From: Candidatus Woesearchaeota archaeon
Lineage (GTDB): Archaea > Nanobdellota > Nanobdellia > Woesearchaeales > WJKV01
NCBI GenBank assembly: GCA_019322855.1
Contig: JAHWIA010000043.1
Span: 1 to 6,751 of the forward strand
Direction: 5' to 3'
DNA: 6,751 nt
The position numbers and the translations under genes were made by a program. Each line of letters begins with the position of its first letter. Position 1 is the first letter of the stretch. Of this stretch, positions 1-6,113 are shown one piece after another. Under the pieces are notes generated by a model that saw only the letters and a list, made by a program, of their open reading frames with translations, was not told the origin of the DNA and ran no database searches.

Positions 1-263
1 AGCTGTCGCCGAAATCAAAACTAAGGAAAGAGTATGAAGTCATACATTCAAACTGCAAGAAGACAGACGATCACAAACTTTTCATCCTGAAAAAGAACAG
101 GATAATCGGAGCGAGCTTCTTCGGGGAACGGAACAGTGCGTTGGCTGTGAAAGAATTGGCAGAGAAAAATGTAGATGTTGGTGGTGCGAAAAGATCATTC
201 CTTGAGCACAACTTTGATTTTGAGAATTTATTGCCTAGAATCAGTGAAGAGAAAGAAGACTAA
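1..263 (+). CDS. 3' end of a possible FAD/NAD(P)-dependent oxidoreductase (partial)
   Basis: An open frame enters from the left edge (codons begin at base 3) and ends with TAA at 261-263, giving 86 C-terminal residues. The fragment contains KNRIIGASFFGERNSA followed by a helical stretch, and ends with a segment of the form FLEHNFDFENLLPRI. This pattern (a strand leading into 'iiGa.l.Ge', a helix, then 'L...FDf..l.P') resembles the C-terminal region of NirB/rubredoxin-reductase-like pyridine-nucleotide oxidoreductases. The flavin- and nucleotide-binding domains would lie outside the window, so this name rests on weak similarity by eye and the protein could be something else. Its stop overlaps the stop of the convergent lipoprotein gene. 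No obvious U-rich terminator follows, so transcription may run into the opposing gene. Confidence 0.55.
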   Translation, partial: LSPKSKLRKEYEVIHSNCKKTDDHKLFILKKNRIIGASFFGERNSALAVKELAEKNVDVGGAKRSFLEHNFDFENLLPRISEEKED

Positions 264-712
264 TCAAAACCCATTCTTCTGCCTTGTTTTATTGCGATAA
301 CTTTATTCTGCCGTACCCAGTACTTGAATGTGCTGTCTGCGAGTTCTGTGTAATAATACATGAACGTGCCGTTGGCATTGGAATAAATAGGTTCAAGGTC
401 AGGAAAGTTCTCTTTCATATAACCTCCTGACAAAGGATCATCCAAAAGATCGTACATCTTTTCAAGTCTTGCAGTCATTATGCTCGATACATGATCCCTT
501 TTTTCTTCCTCGACTGTTTCTTTTTCCTGCACAACAGAATTATTATTGTTCCTGGCTTCTTTCTTCATGTCCATATAACTCTTCACCACATCCTTGACTA
601 TCTTGTCCCCGAACTCCCCTTCCTTATTGCTCTGGCAGGCAGTAAGAGTGAATAATGTAAATAAAAGAATGAATAATAATGCAATCGTTGGTTTTTTTCT
701 GTCAGCCTGCAT
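260..712 (-). CDS. Small predicted lipoprotein of unknown function
   Basis: This is a 150-residue protein. Its N-terminus has basic residues (R5, K6, K7), a hydrophobic core (about residues 9-23) and a lipobox LTAC with Cys26, so it is probably exported, lipid-modified on Cys26 and anchored to the outer face of the cytoplasmic membrane. The mature part (about 125 residues) starts with a charged, probably helical region rich in Lys and Glu with an Asn run (about 55-58). The rest is more folded-looking, with an aromatic FMYYYTE segment and a C-terminal FKYWVRQNKVIAIKQG stretch that looks like beta strands. I recognise no family. The start at 712 is supported by AGGAAG five bases upstream. It overlaps the aldolase gene by 11 bases and is the last gene of the leftward block, so it is probably translated from the same mRNA. 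Its stop TAG overlaps the stop of the convergent gene at the left edge. Confidence 0.8.
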   Translation of the reverse strand: MQADRKKPTIALLFILLFTLFTLTACQSNKEGEFGDKIVKDVVKSYMDMKKEARNNNNSVVQEKETVEEEKRDHVSSIMTARLEKMYDLLDDPLSGGYMKENFPDLEPIYSNANGTFMYYYTELADSTFKYWVRQNKVIAIKQGRRMGFD

Positions 713-1616
713 TTTGACTTCCTAAAATCTTAATTTTTTGCTTGACGACTTTCTTGACTTCTGCCATACCACTGCCTAGAATCTTTCTGTAATCAATATT
801 CTCTGGGTTTTGCTTCAGATGCTTTCTCATGCCCAAATCAAACGCGATCCTCAAGTCAGTGTCTGTATTGACCTTGCATATTCCGTTCCTTATCGCTTTT
901 CTTATCTGATCGTTAGGCACTCCTTTCGCACCCTTAATCTTTGCGCCGTACCTGTTCGCTTCTTTCACAAGCGCAGGAGGAACAGAAGATGCGCCATGCA
1001 GAACTAATGGAATGGTCACCAGATCGCGAATTTCTTTAAGTCTTTTTATGTCTAATTTGGGGGTGCCTTTGAACTTGTAAGCTCCATGACTCGTTCCTAT
1101 GCTCACAGCAAGAGAATCACACTTTGTCTGCTTGACAAAGAAACGCGCTTTTTCTGGATCTGTGAAAATCTCTTTTCCTTTTACCCAGCCTTCCTTGCCT
1201 TTCAACTGTCCTAATTCTGCTTCCACAGGGATCTTTTTTCTGTGAGCAAGAGTTGCTGCAAGCTTTGTCAATCTTAAATTCTTTACATAAGAATATTGAG
1301 AAGCATCAATCATCACGCTTGTCCAGCCGTGCTTGATGCATTTTGTTATGAGTTCAAGATCAGGGCTGTGGTCAAGATGCAGTGCAACAGGAACTTTTGC
1401 CTGCTTGGCATACGTTCTTACAATGTTCGATAAATGAGATATGCCTGCATAACTTATCGCACCCTTGCTCGTTGCGATTATGACAGGAGAATTCAATTCT
1501 TCTGCTGCCTCTATTATCGCTTTTGTGATCTCAAGATTAGCAGTATTGAAATGCCCTACTGCATAACTGTTCCTCTGCGCTTTCCTCAATAAAGATTTTG
1601 TGTTTACTAATGCCAT
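702..1616 (-). CDS. fba: Class II fructose-bisphosphate aldolase
   Basis: This 304-residue cytoplasmic enzyme should reversibly cleave fructose 1,6-bisphosphate to dihydroxyacetone phosphate and glyceraldehyde 3-phosphate using a divalent metal. Full family motifs are visible. HLDHS (80-84) gives the catalytic Asp82 and metal ligand His83. AELG (133-136) carries Glu134. SIGTSHG (172-178) holds His177 and LVLHGASS (204-211) holds His207, both metal ligands. KVNTDTDLR (248-255) is the phosphate-binding loop. The length and the GAKGVP segment (229-234) match the Thermotoga/Dictyoglomus-like branch of class II enzymes. That branch is typical of bacteria, whereas most archaea use class I or bifunctional FBP aldolase/phosphatase enzymes, so transfer from bacteria is plausible. 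A tagatose-bisphosphate or other ketose-bisphosphate substrate cannot be excluded. The start at 1616 has GAGGGG just upstream. It lies 12 bases after the TVP38-type gene and overlaps the lipoprotein gene. Confidence 0.93.
   Translation of the reverse strand: MALVNTKSLLRKAQRNSYAVGHFNTANLEITKAIIEAAEELNSPVIIATSKGAISYAGISHLSNIVRTYAKQAKVPVALHLDHSPDLELITKCIKHGWTSVMIDASQYSYVKNLRLTKLAATLAHRKKIPVEAELGQLKGKEGWVKGKEIFTDPEKARFFVKQTKCDSLAVSIGTSHGAYKFKGTPKLDIKRLKEIRDLVTIPLVLHGASSVPPALVKEANRYGAKIKGAKGVPNDQIRKAIRNGICKVNTDTDLRIAFDLGMRKHLKQNPENIDYRKILGSGMAEVKKVVKQKIKILGSQNAG
718..723 (-). promoter_or_regulatory. Ribosome binding site of the lipoprotein gene, inside the aldolase gene
   Basis: The minus strand reads AGGAAG, then five bases, then ATG (710-712). 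The site lies within the last codons of the aldolase gene, which is consistent with coupled translation. It fixes the lipoprotein start at 712. Confidence 0.6.
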
Positions 1617-1619
1617 GTT

Positions 1620-1625
1620 CCCCTC
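1620..1625 (-). promoter_or_regulatory. Ribosome binding site of the aldolase gene
   Basis: The minus strand reads GAGGGG, then AAC, then ATG at 1614-1616. It lies in the 12-base gap after the TVP38-type gene. The spacer is short, but the purine run is the best match in the gap and supports the start at 1616. Confidence 0.5.
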
Positions 1626-1628
1626 TTT

Positions 1629-2351
1629 TTATATTTCTGGCTCTAGTTCTACTTTGGTACGGTTTATCTTAATATATTTCTTTCCCTTTTTTATCATTAT
1701 AGGTATCAGGATGGAAAGTATCAATAGGATTGTTGATAATAAAACCTTCCCTTTGAATATGTCTGAAAATGCCCTTACCTGGCTGATTTGGCTTATGAAA
1801 AAAGTCAATACGAATGTTCCTGGAATGATGCCTATTGCAGTGCCGAGAAAAAAGTCCTTGAACTTCAATCTTGTCAAGCCTGCGCAATAGTTCAAGCCAA
1901 TGATCGGGAAATTGAAAAGTCTCAAATAGAATATTGTTGCAAAACCATGCTTGTCCAATAATTTGTCATACTTATGCAGCCACTTCTCGATCAACGGACT
2001 GGCGAAATCCCTGCCAAGATGCCTGCCAATGAAAAACGAAATGGTCGATCCTATCACTAATCCTGCCATGTTGTAGAGTGTTCCATAAAAAGTGCCGAAC
2101 AAATAACCTCCAAGGCCTGTGAATATCGGGCTTGGGATGAACAGGCAGATTCCCATCACATACAAACCGATGAATGCCAACGGAGCCAGCGCACCATAGT
2201 TTGCGACAAAAGTATTGATGCCTTCGCGTGTCAGGAAGTGTTTTGCAAATCCACTGGCGAATGCAAAGTAAAAGCAGAACCCGATAAATACAAGAAATAT
2301 CACTAACTTCACAATCGAAGCTCGAGTGAACATCCCTTTTTTCTTTCCCAT
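1629..2351 (-). CDS. TVP38/TMEM64 (VTT/DedA-like) family membrane protein
   Basis: This is an integral membrane protein of 240 residues from the start chosen here. It has a basic N-terminus (MGKKKG), a first transmembrane helix (about 14-33), a hydrophobic segment (about 54-76), the core VTT-domain region, and a C-terminal helix (about 203-221) followed by a basic tail. The family signature is clear. A glycine-rich stretch (about 79-114) contains GGYLFGTFYG and later FFIGRHLGRDF. A second part has YLRLFNFP (142-149, with Arg144), NYCAGL (154-159), then FKDFFLGTAIGIIPGTF. Family members are linked to phospholipid scrambling or small-molecule transport across membranes, but the role here is unknown. 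An in-frame ATG eight codons earlier (2375) overlaps a TATA box, so it should not be present on mRNA from that promoter. The ATG at 2351 lies about 27 bases beyond the TATA box and fits a leaderless start. Transcription from the kor genes may also reach it. Confidence 0.88.
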   Translation of the reverse strand: MGKKKGMFTRASIVKLVIFLVFIGFCFYFAFASGFAKHFLTREGINTFVANYGALAPLAFIGLYVMGICLFIPSPIFTGLGGYLFGTFYGTLYNMAGLVIGSTISFFIGRHLGRDFASPLIEKWLHKYDKLLDKHGFATIFYLRLFNFPIIGLNYCAGLTRLKFKDFFLGTAIGIIPGTFVLTFFISQISQVRAFSDIFKGKVLLSTILLILSILIPIMIKKGKKYIKINRTKVELEPEI

Positions 2352-2374
2352 ATAGAAACACCAATAATTTATCA

Positions 2375-2382
2375 TATATAAA
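2375..2382 (-). promoter_or_regulatory. TATA box for the TVP38-aldolase-lipoprotein genes
   Basis: The minus strand reads TTTATATA directly after the korC stop codon (2384-2386). Its centre lies about 27 bases before the ATG at 2351, the normal archaeal spacing from TATA box to transcription start. This predicts a leaderless mRNA from 2351 and an internal promoter separating the kor genes from the three downstream genes. It is a prediction from spacing and sequence only. Confidence 0.5.
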
Positions 2383-2383
2383 T

Positions 2384-2902
2384 CTAACTTCTGTCAACAA
2401 AGTTCGTGTATCCGTATACAATTGCCTCTTTGTTCTTGTCTGCGAACTTTTCAGGAAGAACTTCTAAAAGATCTATGCCTTCTATATCCAATTCGAGCAT
2501 CTTTAACAACTTTCCAAGCGCAATCATGTTCATCATTATCTTTTTTCCAAACTTTGCTTCTGCAAGCTCTTCGAATGGAAAATTTTCCCCGCCACAGGCC
2601 TTGCATTCTGCGCATTCAGGACCGTCTATGCACATCCTCTTATCACAGACAACTTTCTCTGCAACAAAGTGATCCCCTTCCTTGTGCAGTTTCAAGAAGA
2701 CATCAGGATCCTCGAACAAAGGATTGTCAATCGGTTCTTTAGAATATGTCAAGAAAGCAGTAATCTTTCCTCCTCTTATAGCTGCATCATATTGTATGTC
2801 AGTGCTAACATTATAGCCCAGCTTGGCAAGGATTTTTCCAAGAACTATTGCCATCATCTTGATTCCCTGTCCACCAGCACCGCTGATTATGATCTTTTTC
2901 AT
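2384..2902 (-). CDS. korC: 2-oxoacid:ferredoxin oxidoreductase, gamma subunit
   Basis: This 172-residue subunit is the CoA-binding-side (gamma) part of a four-subunit 2-oxoacid:ferredoxin oxidoreductase. The N-terminus carries the family motif SGAGGQG (7-13), then AIRGGK (41-46), and the C-terminal part has NMIALGKLL (125-133), all typical of PorG/KorC proteins. Between them, where relatives have a short strand and loop, it has a cysteine-rich stretch with Cys86, 91, 97, 100 and 103 (C-x4-C-x5-C-x2-C-x2-C). This is unusual for a gamma subunit and could bind zinc or an iron-sulfur cluster. The family sequence resumes cleanly after it, so it is not a frameshift. It starts 20 bases after korB with no clear ribosome site (the gap is A-rich). 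It is the last kor gene; an internal promoter for the next gene follows its stop. Confidence 0.92.
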   Translation of the reverse strand: MKKIIISGAGGQGIKMMAIVLGKILAKLGYNVSTDIQYDAAIRGGKITAFLTYSKEPIDNPLFEDPDVFLKLHKEGDHFVAEKVVCDKRMCIDGPECAECKACGGENFPFEELAEAKFGKKIMMNMIALGKLLKMLELDIEGIDLLEVLPEKFADKNKEAIVYGYTNFVDRS

Positions 2903-2922
2903 TTTAATTTTTATTTTCTTAT

Positions 2923-3651
2923 TTACTCTTTCTTGATAATACCTATCTCGTCATCTTCCAGACGGTCTTTATTGTTCGCAATCTTTAGTTTTTTGTATTC
3001 CATAAGCATCTCATACGCATTCTTGTAACCCTGCCGTTTTCCGTAAGTCTCTACACAGTTGCTTATGACTTCGATGAATGAAAAGCCTTTGAACTGTATT
3101 GCTTCCTTGATGCACTTCCTTAGATGGTCGATGTGGAAGACTGTTGTCCTCGCGTAAAAGAATCTCTTGTTTGCAGAGACAATGCCCTGTATGTTGAACG
3201 GATGGTAACTGCTTCCTTCTGGAGAAGTCAATGTGACTGTGCCTTCTTTTGCAGTAGGCGCAAGCTGTCCGCCCGTCAGGCCGTACGTCTGGTTGTTGAT
3301 GCAGATGACTGTGATGTCTGTGTCTCTTCTCGGGCTGTGTATCAGATGATTGCCTCCTATTCCTACAATGTCTCCGTCACCGCTGAAAACTATCACATTC
3401 AATTTTGGGTTTGCTCGCTTGAGACCTTCTGCGACAGGTATTGCTCTTCCATGACAGCCGTGGATAGTGTCCATGTTGAAATAACCCGCAGCCCTGCCGC
3501 TGCAGCCGATACCGCTGACTATGCTGATCTGGCTATTTTTCAGTTTCAATTCTTCAAACGCTCTTGCAAGTTCCTTTGTCGTCAAACCGATGCCGCATCC
3601 CGGACACCAGATAGTAGGGAACATCTCTTGCTTGAAGTATTTTTCAGTCAT
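2923..3651 (-). CDS. korB: 2-oxoacid:ferredoxin oxidoreductase, beta subunit (thiamine diphosphate and [4Fe-4S] binding)
   Basis: This 242-residue catalytic beta subunit binds thiamine diphosphate and one [4Fe-4S] cluster, and with the alpha subunit oxidatively decarboxylates a 2-oxoacid. The four cluster cysteines expected in this family are present: Cys16 and Cys19 (WCPGCG), Cys50 (GIGCSGR) and Cys199 (SNCVETYG). The cofactor/metal motif is GDGD (91-94) with GIGGNH (97-102), then INNQTYGLTGGQ (118-129). The RR pair (108-109) after GGNHLIHSP and the LTGGQxAPT segment resemble KorB more than PorB. It is somewhat shorter than many KorB proteins (usually about 250-290 residues), but no key motif is missing. 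The start codon overlaps the korA stop (ATGA at 3648-3651), which implies translational coupling. Substrate cannot be read with certainty; 2-oxoglutarate is the best guess. Confidence 0.95.
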   Translation of the reverse strand: MTEKYFKQEMFPTIWCPGCGIGLTTKELARAFEELKLKNSQISIVSGIGCSGRAAGYFNMDTIHGCHGRAIPVAEGLKRANPKLNVIVFSGDGDIVGIGGNHLIHSPRRDTDITVICINNQTYGLTGGQLAPTAKEGTVTLTSPEGSSYHPFNIQGIVSANKRFFYARTTVFHIDHLRKCIKEAIQFKGFSFIEVISNCVETYGKRQGYKNAYEMLMEYKKLKIANNKDRLEDDEIGIIKKE

Positions 3652-4679
3652 TTTTCAATACCTAATGATTTTAATTTTTCTTTTATCTCTGACAACAAGA
3701 TAGTGCCTCCATGAATATAGATGCCTTTAACTTCTTTTTTCAATAATGCGTCTATTTCATGCTTGTACTGTCCTTCATTCTGCTCGATAACAATGATGTT
3801 CTTGTATTTGCCTGCAATGTCTTTCAATTCCTGAAGAATAGGGAACATCCTTATCGGCCGGAAGATCGCAAACTTTTCTTTTAACGGACTTATGACCCTG
3901 CTTGTGATTCCGTATGCAATCAATAGTGTGTCAGAATCCTTTTTTCCAAAGTATTCATAGAAATTATAATTATTTGCAGCCTCTAACTGCTTCTTTTTGT
4001 AGTTTTTCATCCATTTCCTGTAATTTTCTGTATCTTTTGTCTTTGGAATGTCTCCTTCGTGCGCAAGACCTGTGAAATGTCTTGTTCCTGTGCCAAAAGG
4101 TTTCAAGGTTCTTGGCTGAATTTTTATTTTCTTATCAATCTCATCTGTATCTATTGTTTCGTAAATGTGAGAGATAGAAGTGTCAGTCATCAGTATGACC
4201 GGCGATCGCGATTGTTCTGCTGCATTGAAAGCTTCTATTGTGTATATGTAACATTCTTCTACGCTGTTTGGATAAAGCACTATCGGAAAGATGTCTCCGT
4301 GGCTGCCGTAAGCAGACTGTAGAATATCGCCCTGCGCACCTAATGTCGGCATTCCAGTGCTCGGACCTACTCTTTGGCAGTTCACCACGACTGCAGGAAC
4401 TTCCATCATGTGCGCAAGTCCTATGCCTTCCTGTTTCAATGAGAAACCAGGACCAGATGTCGCAGTCATTGACTTTGCACCGCCAAGGCTTGAGCCTATT
4501 ATCATGTTCATTGAAGCGAGCTCATCTTCTGCATGCACGAATGTTGTGTCTTTTCTTTTTGCAAGAAAATGCATGATCTCTGATGCAGGCGTTATTGGAT
4601 AGCCTGCAAAGAATTTCATACCTGCCTTTAACGCGCCAAGACATATGGCTTCGTTCCCCTGCAGTAATTGTTTTACCAT
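3648..4679 (-). CDS. korA: 2-oxoacid:ferredoxin oxidoreductase, alpha subunit
   Basis: This 343-residue alpha subunit, with korB, forms the active site of the oxidoreductase. Its N-terminal pyrimidine-binding domain has YPITPASE (27-34), AEDELAS (50-56, with the acidic residues that contact thiamine diphosphate), TSGPGFSL (74-81) and CQRVGPSTGMPT (101-112). These are followed by GDILQSAYGSHGD (117-129), a KorA/VorA-like arrangement seen in archaeal 2-oxoglutarate enzymes. Next comes a charged linker (about 175-245), then a C-terminal domain starting near DTLLIAYG (250-257) with VIEQNEGQ (297-304). The YPITPxSE motif and the linker containing GLAHEGD favour 2-oxoglutarate over pyruvate, but related enzymes act on branched-chain or other oxoacids. 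It begins one base after the korD stop and overlaps korB by four bases. No strong ribosome site is seen; the region ahead is A/G-rich korD coding sequence. Confidence 0.95.
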   Translation of the reverse strand: MVKQLLQGNEAICLGALKAGMKFFAGYPITPASEIMHFLAKRKDTTFVHAEDELASMNMIIGSSLGGAKSMTATSGPGFSLKQEGIGLAHMMEVPAVVVNCQRVGPSTGMPTLGAQGDILQSAYGSHGDIFPIVLYPNSVEECYIYTIEAFNAAEQSRSPVILMTDTSISHIYETIDTDEIDKKIKIQPRTLKPFGTGTRHFTGLAHEGDIPKTKDTENYRKWMKNYKKKQLEAANNYNFYEYFGKKDSDTLLIAYGITSRVISPLKEKFAIFRPIRMFPILQELKDIAGKYKNIIVIEQNEGQYKHEIDALLKKEVKGIYIHGGTILLSEIKEKLKSLGIEK

Positions 4680-4680
4680 T

Positions 4681-4875
4681 TTATTCTTTCTTTTTCTTAA
4701 GTTTCAGGCCCATCTCTGGACAGTATTTTTCACATATTCCACAGTCAATACAACCTTCTCCCTGTACCAGTTCCTTGCCCTCAAACTTCAGACATTTTTT
4801 AGGACACATCTGAATACACAGATTGCAGAACTTGCATAATTTCTCATCCCATTCGAGATTGCCTACTTTTTTCAT
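4681..4875 (-). CDS. korD: 2-oxoacid:ferredoxin oxidoreductase, delta (ferredoxin-like) subunit with two [4Fe-4S] sites
   Basis: This 64-residue, mostly polar protein carries two complete CxxCxxCxxxCP motifs: Cys14, 17, 20, 24 with Pro25, and Cys42, 45, 48, 52 with Pro53. It should therefore hold two [4Fe-4S] clusters and carry electrons from the beta subunit to soluble ferredoxin. An extra Cys28 lies just outside the first motif. The C-terminus is a lysine-rich tail. It is the first gene of the leftward kor cluster, in the order D-A-B-C as in several methanogens, with a 1-base gap to korA. The start at 4875 lies about 26 bases past a TATA box, with essentially no room for a leader, so it is probably translated as a leaderless mRNA. 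Confidence 0.95.
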   Translation of the reverse strand: MKKVGNLEWDEKLCKFCNLCIQMCPKKCLKFEGKELVQGEGCIDCGICEKYCPEMGLKLKKKKE

Positions 4876-4897
4876 ATCATATATTTTTCTACTTCCA

Positions 4898-4905
4898 TTT
4901 ATAAA
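4898..4905 (-). promoter_or_regulatory. TATA box of the kor operon
   Basis: TTTATAAA is centred about 26 bases before the korD ATG (A at 4875), so transcription should start at or next to the start codon. The 8-mer is its own reverse complement, so its direction must come from flanking elements. I assign it to the minus strand from the spacing to korD. Confidence 0.65.
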
Positions 4906-4930
4906 GGTTATTGATTATCATACATGAACA

Positions 4931-4938
4931 TTTATAAA
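4931..4938 (+). promoter_or_regulatory. TATA box of the transporter gene
   Basis: TTTATAAA is centred about 28 bases before the ATG at 4963, predicting a leaderless or nearly leaderless mRNA; no ribosome site is visible before that ATG. Together with the kor TATA box it forms a direct repeat CATTTATAAAGG (4896-4907 and 4929-4940) with a 33-base period in an 87-base divergent intergenic region. Confidence 0.65.
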
Positions 4939-4962
4939 GGAAAAAGTTCACTCTGAAAATAC

Positions 4963-6105
4963 ATGCAAAAAGAGGAAAGCCTGAAGATAGAGGATTCATT
5001 GATGTTTCTGAAGAACATATTTGTGCAGCTCACTATGTTATTTTTGCCCATCTATTTTCTGGAGCTCGGCTTCAATGGCTGGCAGACCGGTGTGTTATTG
5101 TCATTGTTCACGATCAGCGCGCTCATAATATCTTTTCCAGTCGGTGTCGCCAGCGACAGACTAGGAAGCAAGCATCTTATAATGATAGGTTTGCTTTTAT
5201 TGGCAGTGTTCAGTTTTGGTGTGGGTTTATTGCAGAACTTCTGGCTGTTCGTCATATTATTCTTGATAGGTGGATTCGGAAACACCATTGTACAGATCTC
5301 TGTGGTAAGTGTGACTTACAAGATCATAAGAAATCATCACAGAGGAAAGAGGTTCGGCATCTTCAATGCGCTCTCGCATTTCGGAAGCGCTGTCGGTATC
5401 TTTATAGGAGGTTTTTTATTGATGAAGAGCGGTTTCTCTCCTGTCTTGAAATTTGCAGGAGGAATGTTCATTGTGCTGATTGTATTTGCATTCTTCATTC
5501 CAAAGACAAGAAAAAGTTCATTCAATCTTAAATTCTACGAGCTTGATTTCTTGAAAAAACCAGTGATAATCTTTGTCATAATCATGTTCCTTTATTCTCT
5601 TCATTGGGGCGCAGAAAAGACGAGTTTCGCATTGTTCTTGCAAACGGTTATAGGCTTGAGCAAAATACAGATAGGAATCTATATCTCTGCAGCCATCCTG
5701 TTCCTTGTGATTTTTTCTTATTTCTTTGGAAAGAAATTGGACGGAAGATGGAGCGATATAAAATTGCTTTATATTGGACTTATATTGAGCGGTCTAGGAC
5801 ACATACTTATGACATATCCCAATCTTTATTCCAGCTTTATCTTCAGGGTTCTGCACGAGATCGGAGATGCAGGTGTTTTATTGATAAGCTATGTGGGAGC
5901 AAGCAAGATGTTCTCTTTGAAACGGATCGGCGGTGACGGAGGAGCTTTGAGGGCCATAATGATCCTGGGAAGTTTTGCAGGCGCTTTGATATATGGACCT
6001 GTAGGTTATAGGTTCGGCTATAACTGGCCTATTCTTGTCAGTGGGATCATAATACTATTCACTTGCCTTCTTGCTATGCTGTTCAGAAAAAGATTAAAAG
6101 TATAG
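4963..6105 (+). CDS. Major facilitator superfamily (MFS) transporter
   Basis: This 380-residue polytopic membrane protein has about 12 hydrophobic segments split into two halves by a more polar loop (about 181-200, rich in Lys, Arg and Ser). The loop between helices 2 and 3 has the MFS motif A, GVASDRLGSK (61-70), with Asp65, Arg66, Gly68 and Lys70. A basic cluster (NHHRGKRFGI, 124-133) follows helix 4, as in many members. A GGFGNT stretch (103-108) lies in helix 4 and a GGDGGALRA segment (323-331) in the second half. It is slightly short for the superfamily (usually 400-450 residues) but appears complete. The transported compound cannot be inferred. It is transcribed divergently from the kor operon and ends eight bases from the convergent tyrosine-rich gene. 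The start at 4963 is chosen because of its spacing to the TATA box. Confidence 0.92.
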   Translation: MQKEESLKIEDSLMFLKNIFVQLTMLFLPIYFLELGFNGWQTGVLLSLFTISALIISFPVGVASDRLGSKHLIMIGLLLLAVFSFGVGLLQNFWLFVILFLIGGFGNTIVQISVVSVTYKIIRNHHRGKRFGIFNALSHFGSAVGIFIGGFLLMKSGFSPVLKFAGGMFIVLIVFAFFIPKTRKSSFNLKFYELDFLKKPVIIFVIIMFLYSLHWGAEKTSFALFLQTVIGLSKIQIGIYISAAILFLVIFSYFFGKKLDGRWSDIKLLYIGLILSGLGHILMTYPNLYSSFIFRVLHEIGDAGVLLISYVGASKMFSLKRIGGDGGALRAIMILGSFAGALIYGPVGYRFGYNWPILVSGIIILFTCLLAMLFRKRLKV

Positions 6106-6113
6106 AAAAAAAA
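6106..6113 (-). terminator. T-run between convergent genes, likely terminator of the tyrosine-rich gene
   Basis: Eight A residues on the plus strand give TTTTTTTT on the minus strand immediately after the stop codon of the leftward gene. Archaeal termination often uses such U-rich tracts without a hairpin. The run fills the whole 8-base gap between the two convergent stops. No matching T-run follows the transporter on the plus strand. Confidence 0.5.

Noticed and set aside
2352..2375. ATG at 2375 as the start of the TVP38-type protein.
   Set aside because: It overlaps the TATA box predicted to drive the gene, has no ribosome site, and the ATG at 2351 has the correct spacing. It remains possible if translation comes from a read-through kor transcript.
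2590..2650. Frameshift or assembly error as the cause of the cysteine-rich stretch in korC.
   Set aside because: Family sequence is in the same frame before (GAGGQG, RGGK) and after (NMIALG) the stretch, so a single shift cannot explain it; two compensating errors are unlikely.
3124..3714. A long open frame on the plus strand opposite korB and the korA end (196 codons).
   Set aside because: It lies antisense to strongly conserved korB motifs, has no ribosome site or promoter in the right place, and its product is low in recognisable features. It is a by-product of korB codon use.
4896..4940. Direct repeat CATTTATAAAGG as a mobile-element or CRISPR-like repeat.
   Set aside because: There are only two copies, each centred on a TATA box at the proper distance from a start codon. 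They are promoter elements.
4876..4962. Riboswitch or small RNA in the divergent intergenic region.
   Set aside because: Only 87 bases separate the two ATGs, both predicted transcripts begin at or next to the start codon, and no stable hairpin is evident.
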